A program made the position numbers and the translations under genes. A stretch of 64,000 nucleotides of DNA from contig MNCI01018365.1 in NCBI GenBank assembly GCA_015680685.1, forward strand, positions 256,746-320,745. Direction: 5' to 3'. Below, one piece after another: positions 25,250-38,765 of this stretch. The notes under the pieces are model-generated. The model was not told the DNA's origin. It was given only the letters and a program-made list of their open reading frames with translations, and searched no databases. Origin of the DNA: Gnetum montanum. Lineage: Eukaryota > Streptophyta > Gnetopsida > Gnetales > Gnetaceae. Numbering within the stretch: position 1 is the first letter of the stretch; every line of letters starts with the position of its first letter.

Positions 25250-26871
25250 TGTAGTTGTCAACATCCCATGCTAGGAGTAGGGCTATGAATATTAAATCCC
25301 ATGCAACCACTAACATAACCTTATTTACATAGGAGAGTCTACATATATCATAGATAATAAAAATATCTTTGTAGCAAAGATCAACAATACATCATGAAGT
25401 CAAACACAAAGCGTTAAAATTGAACTTAATGGTGGTTATTAGATGTTGTCTCCATTGATGGTTTGTCAACCCACTCTACATATCGAGTGCCCCATAAACT
25501 AAGTAAACCTTGTCTTGTCATTAACGGTAGTACCGTGGTTATAAACGGTGCACACGTTGAACATAGATTCTAATGTATCATCCTTGCACATTCCCATAAA
25601 ATCCTAACGGCCCACTACTATTGAGCAGTCATGACGTAGTGGTAGAAAAGCCTATTCCTTAATTATTTTTTGTGATTTTTTTCCTTTTTTTGGGGTTTTT
25701 CAAGTAAGGAAAGTTGGCATCAGTGGTCGTAATAGTAGTGGACATTACACATTACAAGTGGTGGATATTACATTATAGAAACTAACAAATATGTGGACAA
25801 GTGGTGAATGTCAGCATTCATGGTTGGCAGGGAGTGACTATAAAACCAGTGGTAGTGTGCAGTAAAAGGGACATCATCTCTTGGCCTCCCCCTCTCTTAT
25901 TAGCAAACATGTCAATAGTGGTGTACAAACAATGTGTGCATGGCAAGCGGTCAATGGTAGGGGACATAGTTCCAAAGGTCTCCCTCTCACTAGTAGGGGT
26001 AGGCAATCAGTGATGATCAATAGCCAATAGGTAGCAGGGACCTATAGCGATGGCTAAGGTAGGACCAGCAGTGACATGTGGGGACAAATATCTCTAGGGA
26101 CATCATCAACATAGCAAGAGATCTAGATATCTTGGCCTCCCCCTCTTTCATCAGCAGGGGTGTTAATAGCAGTGCACGGATAGTGTGCATGTGGCGGGTG
26201 ATTAGTGGTAGGGGTTAGGTGGTCTCTCTCTCTCTCTTGATGGTCGAGCGATGTGGCATGAGCTACATGTGGTGGATGGGCAGACAATGGTTAGCAGCCA
26301 ATGGGTAGCAAGAGCTAGCGAATGTTAGTGAGGGAATGATAATAGCAAACGAAAATGCATATTAAAGGCGCAAACGATGATGGCTATGGGCAATGCATGG
26401 AAGCCATTACAGGCATGTGAAAATAGCAATGCTTATGAGTGATGTGTGGTAGGCATTATAGGTAACACATGTGATTTATTGTGGACAATGCATGATATGC
26501 AACATCAGCATGCATGTAATCAATTGTGGTAGGTGGCAGTAGTAGCAGCGGCCAACAGCAGTGGTGGTAGCACATTCCTACATAGTGGGGGTTTTTTTTT
26601 CATTTTTTTCTTGTGATAGCAGGGTTTTTTGCTTAGCAGTGAGTGCCACTAGTAGCAATGGTGCTATGAGTAGTGATAGCAAATGGTGGCAAACAATGGC
26701 AACATGACAACAAGGGGGTAGGATCCTAATTTAATCATTTAACATCATAGAGGCCTCTTTAGCTAAGACTATTATTGGGTTTCCATACCATACAGGAGGT
26801 GCCTTGGGCAATAGTCTCTATAAATGAGTTTTTTTCTAGGTGTTGATGTGTCCAAAATTTACACATAAACA
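25250..26871 (+). repeat. 5' LTR of element H
   Basis: Starts TGTAGTTGTC and ends ACACATAAACA; the partner starts TGTTGATGCC and ends ACACATCAATA. The original ends were probably inverted TGTTGATG...CATCAACA. Inside is a diverged duplication of about 255 bp (around GGCCTCCCCCTCT at 25880 and 26135) and a short CT repeat near 26221-26236. Confidence 0.9.
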
Positions 26872-27496
26872 CCTTTTTAATGCTAGAAGGATGGTTATTT
26901 TCCAACCTCTATTTTCCTTTATGTTTCTAAAAATATCAATTTTTCTATTCCTTCTTGTTGATTTGCAGTGTCTGTTTCCATCTTTGCTTTCCTATTTTCA
27001 TTTCTATTTCTATTCTTAGTTACCAATTTACATATTCTAGAAATTTTTGTTTTTTACAGTTTTTGAGAATTTCTATTGCCTTTTCTTGTTAACATTCATC
27101 CATTTTTAGTTCCTATTTTCTTGTCTCAAAAATCTAGTTTATTTTCCTATTTTAGTTTCTAACTAGGTTATCTAAAACTTTTAGTGGCCCGTTTCTAATA
27201 CTAGTTCTAGTTAATGGTCGCCTATTTTTAGTTTTATCACTCTATTTCTATTTCATTTTCAATTTTTTCCAAATCCATACTTTGGTAATTCTTACCTCAG
27301 CTCCAACTTTGATGAGGTGATTTACATCAGTTTGCTTTTTATTTACTTTTCTAAAAATTTTGCATTTTTTGTTTTATTTTCAATTTTAGTTTTCCTTTTA
27401 AAATAAAAATAAAAAATATAGTATTTAAATATTCTTTCATTTTCTTTAATTTTTATAGTTTATTAACATTTTACATTTCCTGTTATTTTTCATTTT
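26872..27496 (+). other. Leader of element H with degenerate PBS
   Basis: Six bases inside the LTR edge lies TAATGCTAGAAGGATGG, matching 12 of 17 bases of the TGGCACTAGAAGGAGGG site of E. The rest is a T-rich leader with repeated TTTCTATT-like words and no gene. Confidence 0.6.
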
Positions 27497-30463
27497 ATGA
27501 GCAAATCTTCCTATAGAACATCTCAACAAAGAGCTTTTACTACTGCCCCTAGTCAACCAGCTACTTGTCATTTCATTTTGAGAAAGCAATGAGCTTCATG
27601 ATTGCCAAGTTATATCCTTAGAAGAACTCAAACTAGGATGGAAACCAGTCAAATCCTAGCTCCCTTGGTGAGCAACCCCTTTAACTTTACCAACTATCAC
27701 GATATTCTGAAGTCACTTCAAAACATAAATTTGTTTTTCGATCCCACAACCCCTACTAGTGATGCCCACCAACATATATAATGTTTTGAAACCTTATTAG
27801 GTATCCATAACATTGTCCAAAATGACATAGCATGTAGAGTATTTGTGAAAACTTTTAGGAGCAAAGCCACCCAATGGTTTTTGATGCTCCCAAATGCCTC
27901 TATCGACTCATGGAAAGAGTTTAAAAATAAGTTCCTACTTCAATTCAATAGGTTCACTAGCCCTACCATAGCATCAAGTAATTTCACAAGCTTAAGAAAA
28001 ATACCTAGGAAAAATCTTTGTGACTACAACTTAAGATTCCTCCATCAACTTTCCTATGTGCCAAATGAGATGGGTCTGCAACCTAATGGTATCCTCAATT
28101 TCTACCTCTCTACCATCGACTTGTTCTTCACCTATGCCATTACGTCCAATCCCAACATAATGGAAATACAAGGAGCAATGGCTAAGGCTATTCAGTTGGA
28201 ACAAATTACCTTGATGAATAGCATTCAAACTTAATTTGGGATGATGAATGTCAGCAATCCTATGCAGTCTACCCTTTTACCACCACAAGCATTCTTGATG
28301 GATAATACTTTGTTCCAAACACCCACTCCTCTTCAAATGACTCAACCTACAAGTAGCTATTTTCAAGGTCCCACATCCTCTTCATTTTTGCCACCAAATA
28401 CCAGTTTAAGTGATGATCAATTAAAAGTGTTGATCCAATCCATCGTAAATCCAAATGGAATATCTAATCCTAATGTGTCCACTTTTCAAACAAAAAACCA
28501 AATGATGCAAATATTAACTTCACTTCAAAAGCTTTCCAATGACGCAATTAAATTGAACAATTATTGTCATCTTCATAATCCTAGGAAACATTCTAAGAAA
28601 ACTTGTCCTTAATTTTTAGCATTATATGATGACAATGCCCAAAGTCAACAAAATGGGAAAACCCCAATTATGGTCCTAAACATACCTCATGAAATAGAAA
28701 ATGAGGAAGTTCCTTCATTTGAACAAGTCATGGTAAGTGATCACAACCCACATAACACTTACTACCATAGACTTAGTGACATTATGAACACCACACCACA
28801 AAAAACTAGGAATAATCCCTATACTCTTCCAAATAGAAGAGGTTTTATTTAAAACAATAGAAAAATTCAAGCTGGGCCATCCTAAGAAAATGCCCCACAA
28901 TGATTGAGCTCCCCTTCCATACCTAGAAGGACCCCACCTCAACAAGAAGCCAAGGACAAGCATAAGACTTATGATCTAGTTGAGGATTTTAAAAAACTTA
29001 GAGCCAACATTTCAATGTATGACCTTCTACATTTTAACAAAATGAAAGATGTGATTCAAAAGATAGTTCATAAATTTGAATCCAATAAAGAAAAATCTCC
29101 AACAACAGAAAGGAAAGTTCATTTTGTAGAAAGTCCTAATGCGTTATCAATATAAAATGCAAGCAATAAAGATAAACCATCTTTCTTAACAACTTTGATT
29201 ATTTTAGAAAAGAACGTTCATAATTGTTTAGAGGATTCTAGAGAAATTGTTAGCATCATGCGACTTAAGGTATGTAAAACATTAGGAGCACAAATGATAC
29301 CACAAAAGAGAAGTGTGATACAACTTGATGGATTTAATGTACCTATAGTAAGATCATTAAAATAAGTGAAAGTACAACTTAAATAATACCCTACGTTTAC
29401 ATGTTATATAGATATCTTAGTAGTTGATATGTCATCCACTTATGATGTTCTTTTATTTAAGACTTTTGGAGCCAAGTTTAGGGGCTTATTTATGTCAAAT
29501 TTCTTAGAATTATTAATTCCTATTAAAGGAAAATCTAAATATCTAGTCCGACCAAAAGATCCTTTCTATAAACAAGTGGTAACAACTTTTGATCAACAAA
29601 ATCAATCTTTGGAAAATCAAAATACTAATCTTTATATTGGAGTTATTGAAGTTGGGCTTGGTGAACATGTTATAAATGACCATGAGAGTGAAATTTTAGA
29701 AATAAATCCTTTTGCTTCTAGTGAATGTGAAGAAATCTATGAAGATACCGTACCTTATCATCAACATGATGAAAAAACATTCCTTTTGGGTGACCCACCA
29801 CCATTAGGAGAGGACAAAGATATAAATGAGATCCTAACCATTAAGACATTGGAAGGTGTGCCAAATTTTGATGACATATCCATTGAACATATTCCTAGAG
29901 AAGAAAATTATGTTCCTGATTTATTAATTCAAATGGCCACTACTCTAGATGTTCCTTTTAGACACAATGCTTGGGATTCTGAAAGAATTATTGAAAAGGT
30001 TAACTCCTATTCTATTCCAAATAATATCTTTCTTTCCAAGTTTTGATGATGATGATCATATTCATGAATTTTTATTTTCCAAGGGTACATTTAGTGATTA
30101 ATGTTTTAAAGTTTCTTAAATTAATAAAAAAGCTATGTCACAAGTGAATTGCAATTGTGCATTTATTTTCATAATCTCAATCATTAGCAAATTGTTAAAG
30201 GATTGTTTGACAAGAAATATATAGATAAAGTCTTTAAAATAGAAGATCTAGGCCTAAAAAGAGATAGAGTGACTAGTTAAACAAATCCTCAAACTAAGTT
30301 TTCTCCTATGCGGTTATCTTCATTCCAAGTTACAAATGTCATTGACCCCAACATTTACAAAATTTTTGACTTGCAAGGATATAAGTTACATAGAAATTTT
30401 AATGCATTTCATCTAAATCATTTCTACTTAGGTGCCCCACGTGGACACCTAGTAGATCCTTAG
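27497..30463 (+). pseudogene. Collapsed gag-pol frame of element H
   Basis: All pieces share one frame. The ATG at 27497 is followed by the capsid domain (27780-28230; 'KATQWFLMLP', 'WKEFKNKFLLQF') and a knuckle of pattern C-x2-H-x4-H-x4-C (about 28564-28606). The protease lies at about 29220-29530 ('CLEDSREIV', 'IDILVVDMSSTYDVLL'); its D-S-G reads D-S-R. Reverse transcriptase is missing. The frame then resumes with an RNase H end ('IEHIPREENYVPD', about 29880-29945) and, after another deletion, the integrase C-terminus (about 30206-30463; 'DLQGYKLHRNFNAFHL'). Ten premature stops lie before 30046: seven TAA, three TGA and no TAG. It is dead but clearly derived from an autonomous element. Confidence 0.82.
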
Positions 30464-31113
30464 TTGCATTCTTTCTTCCCTTTCATCATGAATTTCATTT
30501 GTATATAGTTGCATTTGCATATTTTCTTTGCATTTCCATCATCTATTTCTTAGCATATTGTTTGGTTTGACTTGTGCTTTTCATATGATTTTAGTAATCA
30601 TTATGATCATTTGAGTTACTAGGCATTGAGTCACCATAAAACCATTAGAAAATAATGTAAGTATAATTCTTTATATGAAATATCCTATTACTATTATATA
30701 AAATATCATTTATATGATATATTTCAATAATGCTATGATTCTTTCTAGTCTATCTCAAGGTTTTATTTTTATTATTTATGTTGGATTATGGAGGACAATA
30801 TTTATGCTAACTTATCATGTAATCATTATGATCATGCAAGTGTAGGATATGTGACGTTGGAGAATGGTTAGTCACAATCACTACGTGACCTTGGAAAATG
30901 GCATTTTTCCTCTCATAAGCCCTAGCCCTCAAGTGTGATGATCCATGACTATTTTATGAGCAATAGGGTGAAATGTGTTGATCTCCACTTGAGAGCCTTT
31001 AGCCACCTAGGAGACCTACTATGATGTCATCTAGATTGTAATTAAAAGGCACATACACAAGGGTTGAATTGCACCATGGGAAAAGTTCTGAAAGGATAAT
31101 GTTCTTTGGCAGT
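30464..31113 (+). other. 3' untranslated region of H up to the D insertion
   Basis: No gene recognised. AT-rich, with TATATGATATATTT-like words near 30690-30730. It ends with GCAGT (31109-31113), the left target duplication of element D. Confidence 0.6.
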
Positions 31114-31927
31114 TGATGAGTGGCGAGGTACCCCTACACTCAATCATACAAATATGAGCGTTACATGTGCGATCCGGTCAAACTCCATAGACTAAGTGCC
31201 TACACGCCTTATGGAACACTTAAGGTTAATCATTCGTTATCTTCCTAGACTTACTTGTATTTGTCATGGTTGTATGGTTAAGTAAGTCTGAGGTATGTGA
31301 GTTTTATGTCTTTTCTGTTTTATCTCCTATGTTGAAGAGGCGAAGGGTGAAGAGACTAATTAACTAAATTTAACTAACTAACTAAGCCTTAATTAACCTA
31401 GCATCAATATCCTTTCCCACTTACCGTTCACACCTTGAACCAATGAAACCTTGGTTACCAAATGCTAGTCATTGCTAGGATCACCAAGCGTAACGCACGT
31501 GCTTGAGGTAGTCGTATTGAATGAACTTAACTAGGAGAGAAGGGTTGAGAGAGATTTAATGAACTAAGAAAGAATTTAAATTATAAAAAATAAATAATAG
31601 TAAATAAAATCCTATTTAGCCTATTCCATGCACTGCAAGGCTTATCCAAGAAGTTCGTCTTTATTTCCGTACACAAACTTGTGTTCAGGTACAATATTTG
31701 CTCGAATAAAGATCCGTTCACTTTGGAGCTCCTACTGCGGGCACATGGAAATTATTCTATCTCTAGAGAGGTAAAACTACCAGAGTTTCGCTACGATCTA
31801 GGCCTAGATTATAAACAAAGGAGAGCCGCCTCTTATTTATAGACTTGGTGGTGCACCGCGATATTGCGTACGCGATATCGTGGGGGAAGACGCGATATCG
31901 CGGCCCATGCAATATCGCATTCTAGCA
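31114..31927 (-). repeat. 3' LTR of element D
   Basis: Starts TGATGAGTGGCG and ends TTCTAGCA on the plus strand. On the minus strand U3 begins with a cluster of CGATATCG-like palindromes (31855-31920), followed by TATAAATA (complement of 31834-31841). Confidence 0.92.
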
Positions 31928-31963
31928 TACCCCCATGACTGAATAAAAACTCATCCTCGAGTT
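31928..31963 (-). promoter_or_regulatory. Polypurine tract and conserved 3' block of D
   Basis: On the minus strand the block GAGGATGAGTTTTTATTCAG leads to CATGGGGGTA at the LTR edge. The same block occurs in C (46527-46561), and diverged in I and J. Confidence 0.8.
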
Positions 31964-34075
31964 CCTTACAAAATGTTGGGACGGTATGGGATTATTGACT
32001 CAAAATGGAACTAATGAGATGACATGTGAACGGATCATCATTACAAGACAAGAAAAAATAGGTGTTCATGACAACAAGAGTGAACACCTTATACATTTGA
32101 CATCAAGCCTTATTTGGCAGCTGAGAGAGAAGAGAGAAAAGAGAAGAATTCTTGTTGCTGCCAACACCAAGATTGTGCCTTTCATTGTCCATCCGTAAGC
32201 ATGCCATTCGTCTCGTTCGTTGCATAGCTACTTTAGCATTGCTCCATTCCAAGTGTTCCCTCCAGATCCAATCCATTGTTATATGATTGTCATCTGCACA
32301 TACAACACAATCTTATATTAGCAAGGGTAAATGAATCACATTGCAATTTATACCTTGCTTTGGTGAAGGGTCCATTGGCTGAGTTGTGGTATGGCTGATA
32401 CGGGTCTAGAGATATAATAGTAGCTACTGAAGGTGTAGGGGTTAGGAGAAAATCAAAAAAATTTGGGTCCAGACCCCCATGACTAAAAGAAAACCTTTGG
32501 TAGCGATAGAATGGAGAAAGAAAAAGAACAAGGAAGATGGAGAAAAAGATAACTAGAACGTCAGTGAAATGGATGTCAAGATGGAAATGAACAAAATAAA
32601 GTAGATTGCAAAAATGTTAAGGGAAAGAATTTAATGGATGCACCAAATAGGAATGTCAGTGGGTCCTCCCCAAAGCAGGCTTATGCCCTTAATGCCCTAA
32701 CAAACCCACATTCAAAGAGTCCGTAGGCTCTAGGAATGTCATTTGGAAACAAAAGTTAAAGTGTTAACTGCAAGAATTTACCAAAAAGAAAACAATGCAT
32801 CAACCAAAATATACACTAATGATACAACTGGCAATGAGGTGAACAATGGAGAGAAGGATGGAGAGAAGAGAATGGAATGGAATCCCAAGAACAAGGTGGT
32901 GTACAGCCCCTTGTGTAGTTAATGATTAATGTGACTTAGTAGATCCCATTCCAAGTTTGGCCTTAAATAAACCAGATCCAGTGACTTCGCATTAATGCAT
33001 TTGGCCAATCCATCCCCTTGAAGTAACAAGAATGTATTCACCCAAGAGCCACCACCATGAAATGAAGGAGGAGAGAATGGGAAGCGAGAAGGGCCTTAGT
33101 TAGAGGGAACATTTTATTTTAGTTCCATAACCAATGCTTGTAGCCCAAATGATTATTTCGTCTAAGGGGTGTGCTTTGAATTCTCACTATTTTTTTTTTG
33201 TGATTTTGTGTGAGAACCAAACCATGCAAATACTTTGTTATTTTTATTAACTCAGCTTCCCGATAATTGGGTAATGTCAAAATGGTAAGAAAACTCAAGA
33301 AGAAAACATCCAAGCACCCAAGAGAACGGCCAACACAAATGCATCAGGTTCCCTTGAAGTCACACACTTTTCAATCCTTGAGTCCTTCCTTAGTTTGAGA
33401 AATGCCCAGTCACTGATTCATTATAGTTCTTATTTAGGAAGGGACTGTACATTTCCAAGCCGAGAGAGACCATAGAAATTTGTGGATGTATGGATGAAGT
33501 GGACTCATTACCTGTCATATCAAAAGAACCATACCTTAGTATCAACATCGTAACTTAAAGGTAAAAACCAAACATTAGCAATCAATATAAAAATAGTTCA
33601 TACCATCACGAAGAACACTTATTAAATGACAAACTTACAAGTTGGATAACACACACACACGCACACACAAAATGAAAAAGTATAACAATGTTGTAAAACA
33701 AAAAATAAGAAAAGTTAAAGAAATATGTAAAAAAAAATATGAAAACAAAAAACTAAAAAGAACTGAGGGCCCCAAATGATTAGCATAGGTGGCCATCTCC
33801 CTCATGACTGAATGGAAAGGGAGAGATCCAAAATAATGAGTGCTTGTTTGAATTTCTTAAAAGTGTCCAACTTCTCCCGATTAATGTTCTGAGATTAAGG
33901 GGTGGAAGTCGATGATGCTCATATTCCAATGTATCTATGCTTTCATTATGGGCATGAGTTGTTCCCCCAGTTTGTTTCATGCATGTTGGTCGGTTGCTCT
34001 TTTGATTAGCTATCAACCACGAGGTGTCCACTTGTTGTGTGGTTGCTACATACAGGTACCTTTGTCTTAGTGTTT
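31964..34075 (-). other. Non-coding interior of element D
   Basis: This stretch of about 2.1 kb lies where pol would be. Neither strand shows retroelement protein motifs. It contains a CA repeat near 33650-33668 and A-rich stretches near 33700-33760. The first 170 bp next to the polypurine tract resemble the same part of J, including GTGTTCATGACA. Confidence 0.6.
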
Positions 34076-37000
34076 CTAGGGCACATTGGTTGCATGTAGG
34101 AGATGCTGAGCATTCCTCCATGTCATCACCCAATGAGTCACTGTATGTGATGCACAGAACTTCTTCTTCTCGATCTTTCCATAAATGTTTACCTTAGATA
34201 TTTCCAAGGAAAGATCATGGATTCCTAGGCATGTGTCTACTGTACTCAGCCATGCCCTTCCCATTATAATTGGGAAGTCCCCTTCGTTGCTATTGACTTC
34301 TATCACCAGGAAATCGACTGGGTATGACCAATCACACACAGTGGTAATGATGTCCTCCACCAATCCCAAGGGAATGGTGATGGACTGGTCAGCCAACTCT
34401 AGTTGAATATTTCTCTTCTTGAGTTGGGGTAGGTTCTAGGCTTTATACATTTCTCGTGAGATCAAGTTGACTCTGGAACCTGAGTTAAGAAGAGCCTTAT
34501 GAGGTTCATTCCCAGTGACTTTGAGGTAGATTAAGGGACTTCTAGGGTTAGAGAGTTTCTTGGGAAGGTGGCCTACCTTGACCTAGTCGGTAACAGTATG
34601 TGTTAACATAATCATATGCATTGAGCTCTGGTATTGGTTTGAAGGGAGCTCTGAAGCCTTATTTTTTGGAGGAGCATGTACAGACTCAACCACTTGTGGT
34701 TGTGAGAGCTTTTCTGGGCTTTTGATTCTAAAGAAAGATCTTCTCTTCTTGCGGTTGTCAAAACCAGCAGCAGGTTGAAGGTTTATAGCTCTCATAGCAT
34801 TATGTTACTGCGGTTGAGTGGGGAGTTCCCCTTGCATTGTTGTAGCGGGTGGTAGTGGAACTATCGACGTAAGAGTGGCAGATGGATTTGGGGGATGGTA
34901 GGTCTGTGGTATGTCTCTCAGAGGAGAAGGAGTCCTAAAATACTCCTGAACTTGGTAGTGGCATTGTGGAGTTTCGTGACCCATAGAGTCACTTGAAGAA
35001 ACCAGTTGCTGCACGTAATATCCATAAGGATCGAGTTGCCGGTAAGGGTATTGTTGTCTAGGCGGTGGCATCCCCCATGAATATGGGTGTTGCCACTGCT
35101 GGTGTTACCTGATAGGCTATGGCAGAGTTCCACTTGGATAATACATTAACGGTTGTTGGAACTACCTTGGGTTACCTTGGGGATAAGGTAACCTTTGGGG
35201 TGCCTACCATCTGTTGAGTCTCGGGTTGAGTGCATACACCCCAGACTCTTGTAGATGTGAGATGATTAGGAAACATCCCTTAGGATGGTCATATTAGAAG
35301 ATCTCACATCCACCGTCATTGTCTATATCCAAATCCACAACCTCATCTGAGATATTCATTTTCTCCTTACCCTTGTCACGTGCATGGCCTGAATCTCTCC
35401 GCTTTTTCTTGTCTTGGTCACTACTTCGTTCCTCCTTAGACTCCTCTATGATTTTCAGGACAAGTTCAAGTCTATTATCTAAGGAGTCCTGTATCTGATC
35501 TACCTTAGCCATCACTTCTGTTGTTAGCTTTTGAAGCAGCAAGGTTTTTCTATTCACCAAATCTTCGAGTGGTGACTCATCCTCTTCATCATAGAATCTC
35601 ACTTGCCTCTTCCGGAGGGAAGGATCGTGGTTATATTCTTCCACACTTTCTCTTTTCTATAGCTCCCCTTCTTCTTTGGTTACTTGCTCCAAAAATCGAT
35701 GAATTTCATGGGATCTAAGTTCAAATAATATCCCTTGGGCATAAGTCCCAAGGGTTCTCCTAGTTTCATGTCTTAGCCCATCTATGAGGTGGCGTAGTTG
35801 ATCCCGTTGTGCATAACCATGGCCCAGGAAATGATGTAGCAATGCATAGTATCAGCCCATCGTAGCATCCAAGGGTTCATGAGTACCTTGCTTCCATCCT
35901 TGGATCTGTTTACGCAAATTGGACACTTTGGAATATGTTTGGTATTTATCGTTGAACAAGTCTAACATCGTACTCCATCTCCTATGGTTTTCAGCTCTAA
36001 GGATCGGTACCAACTCTCTGCATCCTTTATGAGTGTCCTAGGAAATAAATTTAGTTTTTGCCACTTGTTTTCAATATTTTGAAGGTGCAGGCATCATGGA
36101 ATACCTGTAAACGATTTTGCGAATCAGCGTTATATCCCCCTTCGAAGCGTGGGATATTATTCATATCTAAGTGCTTGATTTAGTTATCTTTTTGATGCCT
36201 TGTTGGTATTCTAACTACCTCCATTATATCTAGAATACTTCAAGTTGCAAGTAGGGGCTCATCATGATCATCTCTCTCATGACGTCTATGATGCCTACGT
36301 TGTTCCCTACTTTTCCTTCTTTCATGCTTAGACTCTCTAGACTTCCCTTGTCCTCTCTCTCAACACTCTCGTCGAGGTCTCTCATTTCGCTTACCCTTAT
36401 CCTCACCGTTATGCTCTTGATGATTACACCCTAATGTGGAAGGAGAGGGTGAATGATGTGATAAAGGAAAAGAAGAAGGAGAACCATCATCATGACAATG
36501 TTTCTCACCTTCTCTTCTATGGCTATGGCCCCGATCGTGATGACGATCAGAATGCCTGTTCTTGTCATGTGTTTTTGTTCCCTCAGTGAACAGTTGGCAT
36601 TCATGGGGATCAAAACCAGGGTTGTGTATCATGGAGCATAGGTTCTGATACCCCATCTCGTCACTATCATTAGGAGGAGGAACATCATTTGATAGAGAAC
36701 CTATTATAAGTGGTTCACCATCTCTAATTTCACGTAGGACGTGCAGGACTGCTTTGCCCTTCAACAATGTATGGTGGCTCTCCTGCCTTGAGTCCCTTAA
36801 ACGTTGTGCTTCTGTGGGATGATAATCCCTTGTGTCAAAATCACCTATCACGTATTCAGCGTATAGCTGTGTCATGCCTATTAGTGTAAGAGCACGAAGG
36901 AGCATGTTAGGGACTACTTGATCTAGAGCTAACACTATGTTACCTTGCAAATCTCTCCAATGCAGTTGTTCATCCTGATGGAGGATAAAAGTAAAATTGA

Positions 37001-37139
37001 GTATATACTCATTGGGATGAGTATATACCACCCGGTACTATTGAGGAACTGGTGGATTTTGGTTATGTGTTTTAGACTGCTGACTGTTTTTTGTATGATC
37101 CCTAGGTGGTGAAGTGCTTTTGTTCGAAGAAGAAGACAT
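34076..37139 (-). pseudogene. gag-protease of element D
   Basis: Athila-like polyprotein. The ATG at 37139 opens a frame of about 260 codons with one TAG (near 37040) and an N-terminal 'TFILHQDEQLHWRDLQGN'. The second half lies in another frame from about 35842 to 34076: capsid end ('GTYAQGILFELRSHEI'), coiled coil (35294-35644), a damaged knuckle ('CEIF.YDHPKGC', where C and D once read C-x2-C-x3-H-x4-C), and a proline/glutamine-rich linker. The protease (34100-34540) reads 'LLNSGSRVNLIS', 'LADQSITIPLG' and 'PIIMGRAWL'. The catalytic D-S-G reads N-S-G. One frameshift lies between 36360 and 35842. Of the Athila-like gag-protease copies in the window, this is the best preserved. Confidence 0.85.
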
Positions 37140-37265
37140 TGTTATTTCACTTGGTGTGCTGATTAACCATTATATAATTTTTTGTTTAATTAACCCTAAG
37201 GGTTCGTTTAAGCTCGCAACGATGTGGATAATTTCCTATGTTCTACTTAGCACACAAACACTTAA

Positions 37266-37283
37266 TCCCCGACAATGGTGCCA
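37266..37283 (-). other. Primer-binding site of element D (tRNA-Asp-like)
   Basis: TGGCACCATTGTCGGGGA on the minus strand, one base from the LTR. It matches 15 of 18 bases of the tRNA-Asp complement and is the best-preserved PBS of family 1 here. Confidence 0.82.
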
Positions 37284-37284
37284 A

Positions 37285-38047
37285 TGATGAGTGGCGAGGT
37301 ATCCCTACACTCAACCATACGAATACGAGCGTTACACACATGATCTGGTCAAACTTCGCAGACTAAGTGCCTACACACCTTATGGAACACTTAAGGTTAA
37401 TCATTCGTTGTCTTCCCAGACTTACTTGTATTTTTTAGGGTTGTATGGTTAAGTAAGTCTGAGGTATGTGATTTTTATGTCTTTTCTGTTTTATCTCCTA
37501 TGATGAAGAGGTGAAGGGTGAAGAGACTAATTAACTAACTTTAACTAACTAACTAAGCCTTAATTAACCTAGCATCAGTATCCATTCCCACTTACCGTTC
37601 ACACCTTGAACCAATGCAACCTTGGTTACCAAATGCTAGTCATTGCTGGGATCACCAAGCATAATGCACTTGCTTGAAGTAGTCGTATTGAATGCACTTA
37701 GCTAGGAGAGAAGGGTTGAGAGATATTTAATGAACTAAGAAAGAATTTAAATGATAAACAATAAATAATAGTAAATAAAATCCTATTTAGCCTATTCCAT
37801 GCACTTCAAGGTTTATCCAAGAAGTTCGTCTTTATTTCCGTACACAAACTTGTGTTCAAGTACAATATTTGCTCAAGTAAAGATCCATTCACTTTGGATC
37901 TCCTACTACGAGCACATGGAAATTATTCTATCTCTGGAAAGGTAAAACTGCTAGAGTTTCACTACGGTCTAGGCCTAGATTATAAACAAGGGAGAGCTGC
38001 CTCTTATTTATAGACTTGGCGACGCACCACAATATAGCGTCCGATCA
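37285..38047 (-). repeat. 5' LTR of element D, shortened in U3
   Basis: Partner of 31114-31927 but about 51 bp shorter. After ATATAGCGT it goes straight to CCGATCA and the target duplication. The missing part is the palindrome cluster upstream of the TATA box (complement of 38005-38012). Confidence 0.9.
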
Positions 38048-38052
38048 GCAGT

Positions 38053-38765
38053 GTAGCTAATTAGCCAAACTCATGTTGGAATTCCTACCTTAAGAATGAA
38101 GTACACCATGACCAAAGTTTCCTAAGAAAAAAGAAGCGAGAAAAAAAGAATGACAATCATGTTCATTGGTAGTGTAATAAGTTCTTGAGTGTGATGGGGT
38201 TTGGTAGCAATCCTTACCCTAGCCTCCATTCCCCTTTTGAACCTATTTCCCCAAAATTCAAAAAAAAAAGAAAAAAAAAAGAAAGAGAAAAGCAAATAAT
38301 CCCTTTTCACCCATTCCCTTTTTGAATGTCAAAAAAAAAAAAAAAAGAGTCCAAAGGAAAAATTTGAAAGTTGTGGCTAACTATGATTTAAGATAAGCTT
38401 GTCCTATTCATTAAGTTTGGCATAAGTCTCATGCTCAAAATAGTCCACATACTTTTTACTTTTACCTTGTGAGAAGATTGGGAATGAGATCTTAATTATA
38501 TATATGTATCTATGTAGTTAAAGATATGATTTATAAAGAGTATATATTTTGATCTTAATTAGATAAGATGGTGTGGCAAGGGTGGCCCATGTTTAGTTCT
38601 TTCTTGATTATATGGTTATTTTAACCATGTTTAGATTAGTATAGTTTGCTTTCAAATTCTAATTTGTCTTTGTTTTATTATCTTTTTGATTTGCATCTCC
38701 TTTTAAAATTTCTATGGTTTTTCTATTCCTTGTACTTGCATGCAGTTTTTAGTTTGGGGGCTAAG
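38053..38765 (+). other. 3' region and polypurine tract of H
   Basis: Continuation of H after the D insertion. It contains A-rich tracts (38261-38347), no gene, and ends with TTTGGGGGCTAAG (about 38753-38765), the polypurine tract before the 3' LTR. Confidence 0.7.

Larger units (their letters stand above)
31114..38047 (-). mobile_element. Element D: Athila-like gag-protease element nested in H
   Basis: LTRs at 31114-31927 (3') and 37285-38047 (5') flank the element, with identical target duplications GCAGT (31109-31113 and 38048-38052). The interior on the minus strand carries PBS, gag, protease and then about 2.1 kb of non-coding sequence up to the polypurine tract. No reverse transcriptase or integrase is present, so D could only have moved with help. 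LTR copies differ by eye at under one base in ten, mostly transitions, so D is younger than H. Confidence 0.92.
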
